Origin: Brevifilum sp029548365
GTDB taxonomy: Bacteria > Chloroflexota > Anaerolineae > Anaerolineales > Anaerolineaceae
NCBI GenBank assembly: GCA_035376985.1
Contig: DAOSSA010000004.1
Location: forward strand, 1-64,000
Reading direction: 5' to 3'
Length of the DNA stretch: 64,000 nucleotides
This document shows, piece by piece, positions 7,414 through 14,240 of this stretch. Below the pieces are notes generated by a model. That model saw nothing but the letters and a program-made list of their open reading frames with translations. It did no database searches and was not told the DNA's origin. The stretch's first letter is position 1, and every line of letters begins with the position of its first letter. Made by a program: the position numbers and the translations under genes.

Positions 7414-8892
7414 TTAGTTGTTGAAGAAGTTGTAGATCGCGCTGCTGATATTGGCAAATAAAATATTGACGGGGTCAAACACTGCCTGAACGGGGTGGTG
7501 GGCAAATATCGTTAAAACATAATTACCGCCCGGCGAATAGATCAGCGCGGCATTCCCGTAGGTATGCACCAAGCCGTCGGTTTCTATTGCCCAGCCATGC
7601 TTATGGGCAATTCTGGTACCCGAAGGGACGCCAGCCTGGATCAATACGCCAATTTTGTTGAAAAGCATGATGTCGATCATCTGCTGGCATTTTCTTTGCG
7701 TGATCTCGTCAGGGAAGGCGGCAATGAGTGATCCGCCCGCGCGCTCAGCACACAGGTAGATATCTTCCATTAACATTCCCATATCGGCTGCTGTGGTTTG
7801 GTTGTATCGGTCAGGTCGGGTGTCAACATCGGTGCGCTGGTTGGCTGGCGTTTCGAAGTCCTGCAATAAGGGCGCGCCAACATAAAAATGGCCAGCCCAA
7901 AAGGTGTTCTCCAAGCCTAGGCGATGCATATCAGCAGTGACAATTAAAGGGGACAGGTTGGCGTCAATCACCATCATTGCGAGTTGATCAGTGCTGGTAT
8001 TTTCAGATTGCTGGATCATCTCTTCCATCAGGGTAATTGCTTCCTCCGGATAAGGTTCTTCCATGGTGCGAAAGGCGGTGACCATCAGCGGAATTTTCAC
8101 CAGGCTCCAGGATGAGAAAGCGATATTGGGCACCAACTCTTCCCCATTACCCTGATGCGCGAGCAGCAGGTTACGGGTAGAGCCTAAATCCTGCATGTAG
8201 ACTTCAACAACTCCATCGAAACCGGAGACCTCGATGATCTGTCGGACCATGACTTCTAAATCCGGTAAGGATGGCCTGGGAATGGATGTTTGGTTCAGGG
8301 CGAGATTGACCCGCCGGCTGGTTGGCGATTTAAGAGCATCAAGAGTCTGAAGTGTTGCCCGGTCGATATCGAGGTTGGTGCCAGAAATACCTTCGGCGAA
8401 TTGAGCAGTACCAGCTATGGGCATCGGGGGAATGGCTGGCGCATCATACCGCGCGCTGATCTCTGTGATCAAATAATCCCGTATACGTTTTTCCTCATAA
8501 GATGCACTGAGGGGAACCTTGATAACTTTTATCTCCCTTTGCCAGAGGAAATTCCAAAAGCCTGCCCAGAAGGGTTCGGTCACGCGCTGGTTGTCAGCAA
8601 CAGCCAGCATGTGATCGACCTGCGGCTCAAACCCCAAAACCGCCGGGCGGATTTGGATTGGGTGGCCATCATAGATGATTTCGATAGGTGAGCGATAAAC
8701 CAAGTAAAGCCGTTCTGCAGCCTGGGCATAATTCAACCCGCCAATTGGAACATCGCCGACCTGCATGCCCTGAGGGAAATTATTTCGTAAACGACTGTAT
8801 TCAACCAGTTGAATCGTCGCCAGAATCAGGGTGAGGAAACTGATCAGGATGGCAGCCCAACGAAAAAGGGGAAAGCGGTGTCTTTGCTTCAT
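7414..8892 (-). CDS. Serine hydrolase (class A beta-lactamase fold) with N-terminal peptidoglycan-binding-like domain
   Basis: 492 residues, anchored by one N-terminal transmembrane helix (~9-28). Residues ~40-150 resemble the putative peptidoglycan-binding domain of VanW/YoaR-type proteins (VGDVPIGGLNYAQAAERL). The C-terminal ~290 residues are a beta-lactamase2 domain with SLVK as the nucleophile SxxK, SEN/STD around residue 295 as the SxN region, and KHG replacing the usual KTG. Likely acts on the cell wall outside the membrane; the imperfect third motif makes true beta-lactam resistance doubtful. A -10 box (TACAAT) lies seven bases before the ATG with no SD, so the mRNA is probably leaderless. 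Confidence 0.78.
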   Translation of the reverse strand: MKQRHRFPLFRWAAILISFLTLILATIQLVEYSRLRNNFPQGMQVGDVPIGGLNYAQAAERLYLVYRSPIEIIYDGHPIQIRPAVLGFEPQVDHMLAVADNQRVTEPFWAGFWNFLWQREIKVIKVPLSASYEEKRIRDYLITEISARYDAPAIPPMPIAGTAQFAEGISGTNLDIDRATLQTLDALKSPTSRRVNLALNQTSIPRPSLPDLEVMVRQIIEVSGFDGVVEVYMQDLGSTRNLLLAHQGNGEELVPNIAFSSWSLVKIPLMVTAFRTMEEPYPEEAITLMEEMIQQSENTSTDQLAMMVIDANLSPLIVTADMHRLGLENTFWAGHFYVGAPLLQDFETPANQRTDVDTRPDRYNQTTAADMGMLMEDIYLCAERAGGSLIAAFPDEITQRKCQQMIDIMLFNKIGVLIQAGVPSGTRIAHKHGWAIETDGLVHTYGNAALIYSPGGNYVLTIFAHHPVQAVFDPVNILFANISSAIYNFFNN

Positions 8893-8899
8893 TTAGATT

Positions 8900-8905
8900 A
8901 TTGTA
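8900..8905 (-). promoter_or_regulatory. -10 box TACAAT seven bases before the serine hydrolase start
   Basis: On the minus strand TACAAT is followed by seven bases and then the ATG at 8892. A TGTAAA sits 17 bases further upstream as a possible -35. Transcription would begin at or next to the start codon. Confidence 0.5.
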
Positions 8906-9004
8906 CTTAATTCGGATCGTTTTTTACAGAGCCAATCCGTCGCTTCACAGCTTGCCTGATCGGTGAAGACAAGAAAGGATGATAATCAGTGGGCGGTGAC
9001 CAAT

Positions 9005-9475
9005 TTACAGGTCAGGTGTCATCGTTTCCAACACTGCCAGGGGTTCAAGGTTGTCGGGTTCTTCGATGAGGGAGTCTGCGTAGTGTGTAAATGCGATTTT
9101 CCCGCCTCTTCCGATCAGGATGACCGTGGGTGTGCCCAGCGAGAAAAATTTTTGTTCCTGGAAATACATTTTTGCAACCCGTGAGCCCTTGTCGCTCAGG
9201 ATGGTGTAGGGGGTCGGGTGTTTGGCAAGGTACCGGTTGATCATAACGGGCCCATTCGGTACCACAACCAAAATTTTTGTGTTTAGGCCAGCAAACTGTT
9301 CGTGATCATGGCGCAACTGCGCCATATGGTTGGTGCAGTGTGGTCAGGCAAAGCCGATGTTGAAGACGAGCAAAACATGCTGGTCCTGGTACAGGTTTGA
9401 GAGGGTGATCGATCTTCCTTCGTGATCGGGAAGAGAAAAATCGGGGGCCTGGTCTCCAGGGGTGAGTTTTTCCAA
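9005..9475 (-). CDS. Redoxin/peroxiredoxin-like selenoprotein with in-frame UGA (Sec) at residue 44
   Basis: 156-residue AhpC/TSA-type thioredoxin-fold protein read through one TGA (9346-9344). The frame runs LTPGDQAPDFSLPDHEG, then VLLVFNIGFA, then TGA, then PHC and MAQLRHDHEQF. Related redoxins carry Cys-x-x-Cys at this site, so TGA replaces the catalytic cysteine, giving U44-P-H-C47. Sequence conservation on both sides of the TGA continues in one frame. Directly downstream is an 18-base perfect hairpin (9308-9325) with the loop G about 27 bases after the TGA, in the range of bacterial SECIS elements. Start is TTG with GAGG six bases upstream; a nearby ATG at 9480 is out of frame. A conventional gene caller would report only the 106 residues after the ATG at 9325. 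No sel genes are in the window. Confidence 0.8.
9308..9325 (-). promoter_or_regulatory. SECIS-like hairpin of the redoxin mRNA
   Basis: ATGGCGCAGTTGCGCCAT: 7-bp perfect stem with loop AGUU. The stem begins 18 bases after the UGA, and G is the second loop base, as in the loose bacterial SECIS consensus. It lies inside the coding sequence, as bacterial SECIS elements do. Confidence 0.6.
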
Positions 9476-9778
9476 AACATACCTCTAATCATTCTGCAGC
9501 CGTGTTGATACTGGCTAATAATCGCATTTGTGACTGGTAATCATACTTGATGATCGTGAAAAACGCCATTTGCTGTTTGCAATCCGCAGAGCCTGTGGAG
9601 TTCCCCTGCAGTATTTTGATCACCTGGCCTCGGGTACAATCATACAGGCTTTCGTGGTGACAAATCAGAATATTTTAAATACGCGTTGCCCTGATTTAAT
9701 TTGCATGAGTATTTGACTTGTCATTAGGCCAGAGATATACTTTCAACTTGAGATAAGCAAGAAAAATTGGAGGTTGTT
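9476..9778. other. Intergenic region between the redoxin and gmd genes
   Basis: About 300 bases separating divergent genes. Apart from the gmd promoter (9713-9741) I see no ORF, tRNA or strong hairpin. A promoter for the minus-strand redoxin gene must lie here but none stands out. Confidence 0.5.
9713..9741 (+). promoter_or_regulatory. Promoter of gmd
   Basis: TTGACT (9713-9718), 17-base spacer, TATACT (9736-9741). The start codon is 37 bases downstream. Confidence 0.65.
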
Positions 9779-10849
9779 TTGAAAACTGCATTGATCACAG
9801 GCATCACCGGGCAGGATGGTTCCTACCTGGCTGAGTTGCTTTTACATAAGGGCTATGAAGTTCATGGGTTAATTCGTCGTTCCAGTACTTTCAATACTCG
9901 CCGAATTGACCATATCTATCGCGATCCCCACGGCAATAACGGAAAGGTTAACCTGTTTTTGCATTATGGCGATGTCACCGCCGGTGACACGCTATTGGAC
10001 GTGCTTTATAATGTGAAGCCCGATGAAGTGTATCATTTAGCAGCCCAGAGCCATGTGCGGGTGAGCTTTGATATGCCCGAATATACCGGCGATGTGACGG
10101 GATTGGGTACCGTGCGCATCCTGGAAGCAATCCGCAAAGCCGGGATGAAATCCCGTTTCTACCAGGCCTCATCCAGTGAGCTTTTCGGCGATTCAAAGCC
10201 CCCACAGAGCGAAAACACCCCCTTCAGGCCGCGCAGCCCCTACGCGGCAGCAAAACTTTACGGTTACTGGATTGCCAACAACTACCGGGAAGGTTATGGT
10301 ATGTACGCGGTCAATGGCATCCTGTTCAACCATGAATCGCCGCGCCGTGGCGAGACCTTTGTGACCCGGAAAATCACCCGCGGATTGGCGAATATCATGG
10401 CTGGCAACCAGAAGCATCTTTACCTGGGCAACCTCGAATCCCGGCGGGATTGGGGGTATGCACCCGAGTATGTGGAGATGATGAACCTGATGCTGCAGCA
10501 GGAGCAGCCGGAGGATTTTGTGATCGGCACCGGGGAGGCACACACGATTGCGGAGTTTCTGGATGAAGCCTTTGGTTATGTAGATTTGGACTGGCATGAT
10601 TATGTGCGCATCGACCCGCGATACTTGCGACCAACCGAGGTGGATTACCTGGAAGCGGACACAAAAAAGGCCAAAAAGCTGCTCAACTGGGAGCCGCGAG
10701 TGAAATTCCATGAGCTGGTGCGGATCATGGTCGACGCCGACCTGGCACTGGTCGGTCTGGAAGCACCTGGCGATGGAAAGCGGATCATTGAAGAGAAGTT
10801 CTCTGGTTGGCACCGCTGGGAAGACCAGGTCGTATCGATGGAACGTTGA
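9779..10849 (+). CDS. gmd: GDP-mannose 4,6-dehydratase
   Basis: 356-residue cytoplasmic short-chain dehydrogenase that converts GDP-mannose to GDP-4-keto-6-deoxymannose, first step to GDP-fucose, GDP-rhamnose or related surface sugars. The NADP-binding GITGQDGSYL is at the N-terminus, the substrate-loop RRSSTFNTRRI follows, and the catalytic Ser/Tyr/Lys set appears as ASSSELFG and YAAAKLYGYW; NHESPRRGETFVTRK is diagnostic for Gmd. Start is TTG with GGAGG five bases upstream; an earlier TTG at 9767 would overlap the SD. No other GDP-sugar gene is adjacent, so the end product cannot be told. Confidence 0.95.
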   Translation: MKTALITGITGQDGSYLAELLLHKGYEVHGLIRRSSTFNTRRIDHIYRDPHGNNGKVNLFLHYGDVTAGDTLLDVLYNVKPDEVYHLAAQSHVRVSFDMPEYTGDVTGLGTVRILEAIRKAGMKSRFYQASSSELFGDSKPPQSENTPFRPRSPYAAAKLYGYWIANNYREGYGMYAVNGILFNHESPRRGETFVTRKITRGLANIMAGNQKHLYLGNLESRRDWGYAPEYVEMMNLMLQQEQPEDFVIGTGEAHTIAEFLDEAFGYVDLDWHDYVRIDPRYLRPTEVDYLEADTKKAKKLLNWEPRVKFHELVRIMVDADLALVGLEAPGDGKRIIEEKFSGWHRWEDQVVSMER

Positions 10850-10861
10850 CCGTGAAAAAGG

Positions 10862-10890
10862 TTGAAATTACCTGCGATCTTTGCTATAAT
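10862..10890 (+). promoter_or_regulatory. Promoter of the valS T-box transcript
   Basis: TTGAAA (10862-10867), 17-base spacer, perfect TATAAT (10885-10890). Confidence 0.8.
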
Positions 10891-10899
10891 TTAATTGTG

Positions 10900-11177
10900 T
10901 AAAAAACCAGCGGAAGAGTAACGCATCACCGCCTGCCAGAGAAGGAACGCCACAGGCTGAAAGCGTCCACAGGAGTGGGATGGGTGAAGTCGCCGCAGGG
11001 AATTGCTGAAGAAAGTCCGCCGATAACCCAATTCGTGGCGGGTGAGTAGAACGGCACGGGAACGCCCGTTATCGTGTGGCCGGATGATGGTCTGGCATGA
11101 GTGCGCTGGCTAAGGCTGGCGAATTGAGGTGGTACCGCGGAAGCAACCTTTCGTCCTCTGGGATGAAAGGTTTTTTT
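10900..11177 (+). ncRNA. T-box leader (valine) of valS
   Basis: Leader between a strong promoter and valS with the invariant T-box sequence AGGTGGTACCGCGG (11127-11140) just before an intrinsic terminator. Uncharged tRNA-Val pairing its 3' end to the T-box would stabilise the antiterminator and switch valS on. Upstream sequence can fold into stem I elements (AGAGA-like 10937 region). A GTC at 10989-10991 in GTGAAGTCGCC is a candidate valine specifier; the exact specifier is a guess. Confidence 0.88.
11145..11177 (+). terminator. T-box-controlled intrinsic terminator
   Basis: AACCTTTC (11145-11152) pairs with GAAAGGTT (11165-11172), followed by a T run. Its left arm overlaps the region that the T-box antiterminator would capture. 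Confidence 0.85.
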
Positions 11178-11213
11178 GTTAATCATATTGATTTTTATTG
11201 AGGAGTGTGTCTG

Positions 11214-13913
11214 ATGGCTAAAGAACTGCCGAAAACCTATGACTTCAACGAAACGGAAGGGCTTATTTACCAGTGGTGGTGGGAGCGTGGTTATTTTAAA
11301 CCCAGTAATGACCCCCAAGAGACGGGTTTTAATCCCGAGATTAAGCCCTTTGTGATCTCAATACCGCCGCCGAATGTAACCGGCAGCCTGCATCTGGGTC
11401 ATGCCCTATTTGTTGCCATGGAAGATTTGATGATTCGCTATCACCGGATGAAGGGCGAGCCTGCTTTGTGGGTACCCGGGACGGATCACGCAGGCATTGC
11501 CACCCAATTGCAGGTTGAAATGATGCTGCGGGAGCAGGGCACCAGCCGCGAGGAGGTTGGACGGGAGAAATTTCTTGAACACGCCTGGGCATGGAAGAAG
11601 AAATACGGCGGCATCATCACGCAGCAAATTCGGCGATTGGGTGCGTCTTGCGATTGGAGCCGAGAGCGCTTCACCCTTGATGAAGGATTAACGCATGCTG
11701 TGCGGGAGGCTTTTGTTTTACTGTACGAAAAAGGTTGGATCTATCGTGGTCCGCGAATGATCAACTGGTCGCCCGGACTGCAAACGGCAGTGTCTGATCT
11801 GGAGGTTGTATACTCCGAAGAACCCGGCAAGCTGTACTACTTTAAATACCGCATCTCTGGCAGTGATGCCTTCATCCCGGTGGCAACCACTCGCCCCGAA
11901 ACAATCCTGGGAGATACCGCGGTGGCAGTCCATCCCGAAGATGAGCGCTTCAAGCATCTGGTGGGAAAGACGGCGCTTGTTCCGATACTGGGACGAGAGA
12001 TCCCGGTGATCGCTGATGCATATGTCGACCGGGAATTTGGTACCGGTGCGCTCAAAATCACGCCTGCGCATGACCCCAACGACTATGTCATTGGAGAACG
12101 GCACAACCTGGAGTTTATCAATGTGATGAATAAAGATGCTACGATCAACGAGAACGGTGGCCCGTATGCCGGGTTAGACCGCATGGCATGTCGGCAGAAG
12201 CTGTGGGCGGACATGGAGGCGGAAGGCCTGGTGATTAAGGTAGAGCCTTATCAGATGAAGGTACCGCGCTCTCAGCGCGGGGGCGAGCTAATCGAGCCGA
12301 TGATCTCCACGCAGTGGTTTGTGAACGTGAGCGCCATGGCACAATCTGCTCTGGACGCCGTCAAGGATGGCCGCATTGAGATCATCCCCGAGCGGTTTAA
12401 AAAGGTGTACTACAACTGGTTGGAGAACATTGAAGATTGGTGCATCAGCCGGCAGTTGTGGTGGGGGCACCGTATCCCTGTGTGGTATTGCGATGATTGT
12501 GGTGCGAAAATGGTGGCTCGATCAGAGCCCACGCATTGTCAGCAGTGTGGCAGCACCCATCTGCAGCAGGACCCAGATGTGCTGGATACCTGGTTCTCCT
12601 CAGCTCTGTGGCCATTCTCAACGCTTGGCTGGCCTGAGCAGACAGCGGATCTGGCTTATTTTTATCCCACGTCTGTGATGGAGACGGGATATGATATTTT
12701 ATTTTTCTGGGTGGCGCGTATGATCATGGCTGGCTTAGAGTTCACCGGGCAGGCACCTTTCCACACCGTCTATTTACACGGGATGATCAAGGATGAATAC
12801 GGACAAATTATGAGCAAAACTAAGAACAATGTGATCGATCCGCTGATAGTCATGGATGAGCTTGGCACAGATGCGCTGCGATTTACCTTGCTGGTCGGCA
12901 CAACACCCGGGAACGACCCGAATATTTCGCTGAAAAAGGTGGAAGCCAATCGAAATTTTGCCAACAAGTTGTGGAATGCCGGCCGCTACGTGATCCGCAA
13001 CCTGGAAAACCTACCTGCTGCGCCGGACGATGAACCGAATTGGACCCTGGCGGATCACTGGATCCGGGCACGCATGAAGCAGCTCAGTGAAACGGTCAAT
13101 CGTCTGTTTGAAAGTTACCAGTTTGGTGAAGCCGGACGCCAGGTTTACGATTTTTTCTGGGGAGAGTTCGCTGATTGGTATTTGGAAATCTCCAAAGATC
13201 AGATCGCTGAAGGTGGGGACCGGGCGTTTTATACGGTGCAGACGCTGGTCAGGATTTTTGATACCTGTCTGCGGTTTTTACACCCGTTCACGCCCTTTGT
13301 TACGGAAGCGTTGTGGGGTCACCTGCGAAGTACGTGTGTAGATGTGTCGGATGCGTTGGCGCCAGAAGGCGGATGGGAGGATGCATTGATTGTTGCCCGC
13401 TGGCCTGAACAAGAATCGGCGGAAGGCTGGGGGTTGGAAGCGATTGAGGATTTTGTCTTGATCCAGGAGATGGTGCGGGCGATTCGCAACATCCGCTCTG
13501 AATACAAGGTCGAACCGCAGCGAAAAATTTCCTGCACGATCGGCGCTGGCGGAAAATCCGCCATGCTCAGCACGCAACGTCAGATATTCGTGTCCCTGGC
13601 CGGGATTGACCCGCAGGGGCTGGAGATTGTTGAGACGCGATTAGAACCGGGGGATGATCGGGTTAATCTGGTGGTGGCGCCGGTGGAGATCAGCCTACCA
13701 TTGGAGGGTTTGATTGATTTAGATGCTGAGCGCGCTCGCCTGGAGAAAGAATTAGGAGAAACGCAAGCACAGATCCAGCGGTTGGAGAATTTACTGGCGA
13801 GTCCTTTTGCGCAGAAGGCGCCGGCGGAGGTGGTGGCGAAAGAGCGCGAGAAGTTGGCAACTTACCAGGAGACTGCCTCTCGTTTACTGCAGCAGTTGGG
13901 TGGTAGCTTGTAG
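11214..13913 (+). CDS. valS: Valine--tRNA ligase
   Basis: 899-residue class I aminoacyl-tRNA synthetase that charges tRNA-Val. The HIGH motif appears as HLGH near residue 60, the KMSKS loop as IMSKTK near 533, and a zinc ribbon as CDDCGAKM...CQQCGSTH around residues 430-450. The CP1 editing domain and the C-terminal coiled-coil arm (DLDAERARLEKELGETQAQI) are present, so the protein is full length. GAGGAG eight bases upstream fixes the ATG at 11214; a GTG at 11205 overlaps the SD. Expression is governed by the T-box leader. The last codons run into a heptanucleotide tandem repeat. Confidence 0.97.
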   Translation: MAKELPKTYDFNETEGLIYQWWWERGYFKPSNDPQETGFNPEIKPFVISIPPPNVTGSLHLGHALFVAMEDLMIRYHRMKGEPALWVPGTDHAGIATQLQVEMMLREQGTSREEVGREKFLEHAWAWKKKYGGIITQQIRRLGASCDWSRERFTLDEGLTHAVREAFVLLYEKGWIYRGPRMINWSPGLQTAVSDLEVVYSEEPGKLYYFKYRISGSDAFIPVATTRPETILGDTAVAVHPEDERFKHLVGKTALVPILGREIPVIADAYVDREFGTGALKITPAHDPNDYVIGERHNLEFINVMNKDATINENGGPYAGLDRMACRQKLWADMEAEGLVIKVEPYQMKVPRSQRGGELIEPMISTQWFVNVSAMAQSALDAVKDGRIEIIPERFKKVYYNWLENIEDWCISRQLWWGHRIPVWYCDDCGAKMVARSEPTHCQQCGSTHLQQDPDVLDTWFSSALWPFSTLGWPEQTADLAYFYPTSVMETGYDILFFWVARMIMAGLEFTGQAPFHTVYLHGMIKDEYGQIMSKTKNNVIDPLIVMDELGTDALRFTLLVGTTPGNDPNISLKKVEANRNFANKLWNAGRYVIRNLENLPAAPDDEPNWTLADHWIRARMKQLSETVNRLFESYQFGEAGRQVYDFFWGEFADWYLEISKDQIAEGGDRAFYTVQTLVRIFDTCLRFLHPFTPFVTEALWGHLRSTCVDVSDALAPEGGWEDALIVARWPEQESAEGWGLEAIEDFVLIQEMVRAIRNIRSEYKVEPQRKISCTIGAGGKSAMLSTQRQIFVSLAGIDPQGLEIVETRLEPGDDRVNLVVAPVEISLPLEGLIDLDAERARLEKELGETQAQIQRLENLLASPFAQKAPAEVVAKEREKLATYQETASRLLQQLGGSL

Positions 13914-13971
13914 CTGGTAGTTGGTGGCTGGTAGCAGGTAGTTGGTAGTCGGTAGGTGGTAGGTGGTAGCT
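13902..13971. repeat. Heptanucleotide tandem repeat, about 10 units of GGTAGNT
   Basis: Exactly spaced 7-base units: GGTAGCT, TGTAGCT, GGTAGTT, GGTGGCT, GGTAGCA, GGTAGTT, GGTAGTC, GGTAGGT, GGTAGGT, GGTAGCT. The tract starts inside the last valS codons and includes its stop. Similar period-7 repeats occur at 58806-58861. Confidence 0.85.
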
Positions 13972-14041
13972 TAAAAGCTGTATTCAAACCAAGGTATGTT
14001 TCCAGAGACCGCGGGACTTTTTAGCATAGCCGGTGAAGGTT

Positions 14042-14130
14042 TGTGGTAAACCCCGCGGGTCTTTGTTTAATGGTTACTTTAGATTGATGTCACAGAATGA
14101 AATAATTTTATTTCTTCAGACCCGCGGGGT
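14042..14130. repeat. Dispersed repeat with terminal inverted repeats, copy A
   Basis: 89-base element bounded by ACCCCGCGGGTCT (left) and AGACCCGCGGGGT (right), which are inverted copies of each other. The AT-rich interior (ATGGTTAC, GATTGATGTC, TTTTATTTCTTC) is shared with copy B immediately downstream. It looks like a small non-coding, MITE- or REP-like element. Confidence 0.65.
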
Positions 14131-14140
14131 ATTGAGGACT

Positions 14141-14227
14141 TGTGATAAACCTCGCGGATCTCGGTTAATGGTTATTTTGGATTAATGTCGCAGTTGAATT
14201 AATTTTATTTCTTCAAACCCGCGGGGT
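14141..14227. repeat. Dispersed repeat with terminal inverted repeats, copy B
   Basis: Second direct copy, 87 bases, starting TGTGATAAACCTCGCGGATCT and ending ACCCGCGGGGT. Most bases match copy A; the left end has decayed. It abuts the 3' end of the minus-strand gene at 14241. A third partial CCGCGGG motif lies at 14009. Confidence 0.65.
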
Positions 14228-14240
14228 TCTCAGGCGCAGA

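Noticed and set aside
9005..9325. Redoxin taken as a 106-residue protein starting at the ATG at 9325
   Set aside because: That start would remove the first beta strands and the active-site motif; the same frame continues upstream through one TGA with clear family sequence.
10193..10813. Minus-strand frame of 206 residues
   Set aside because: Lies fully inside gmd on the opposite strand; no family resemblance.
13902..14227. CRISPR array downstream of valS
   Set aside because: Repeats are contiguous 7-base units or two ~88-base copies without unique spacers, and no cas genes are present.
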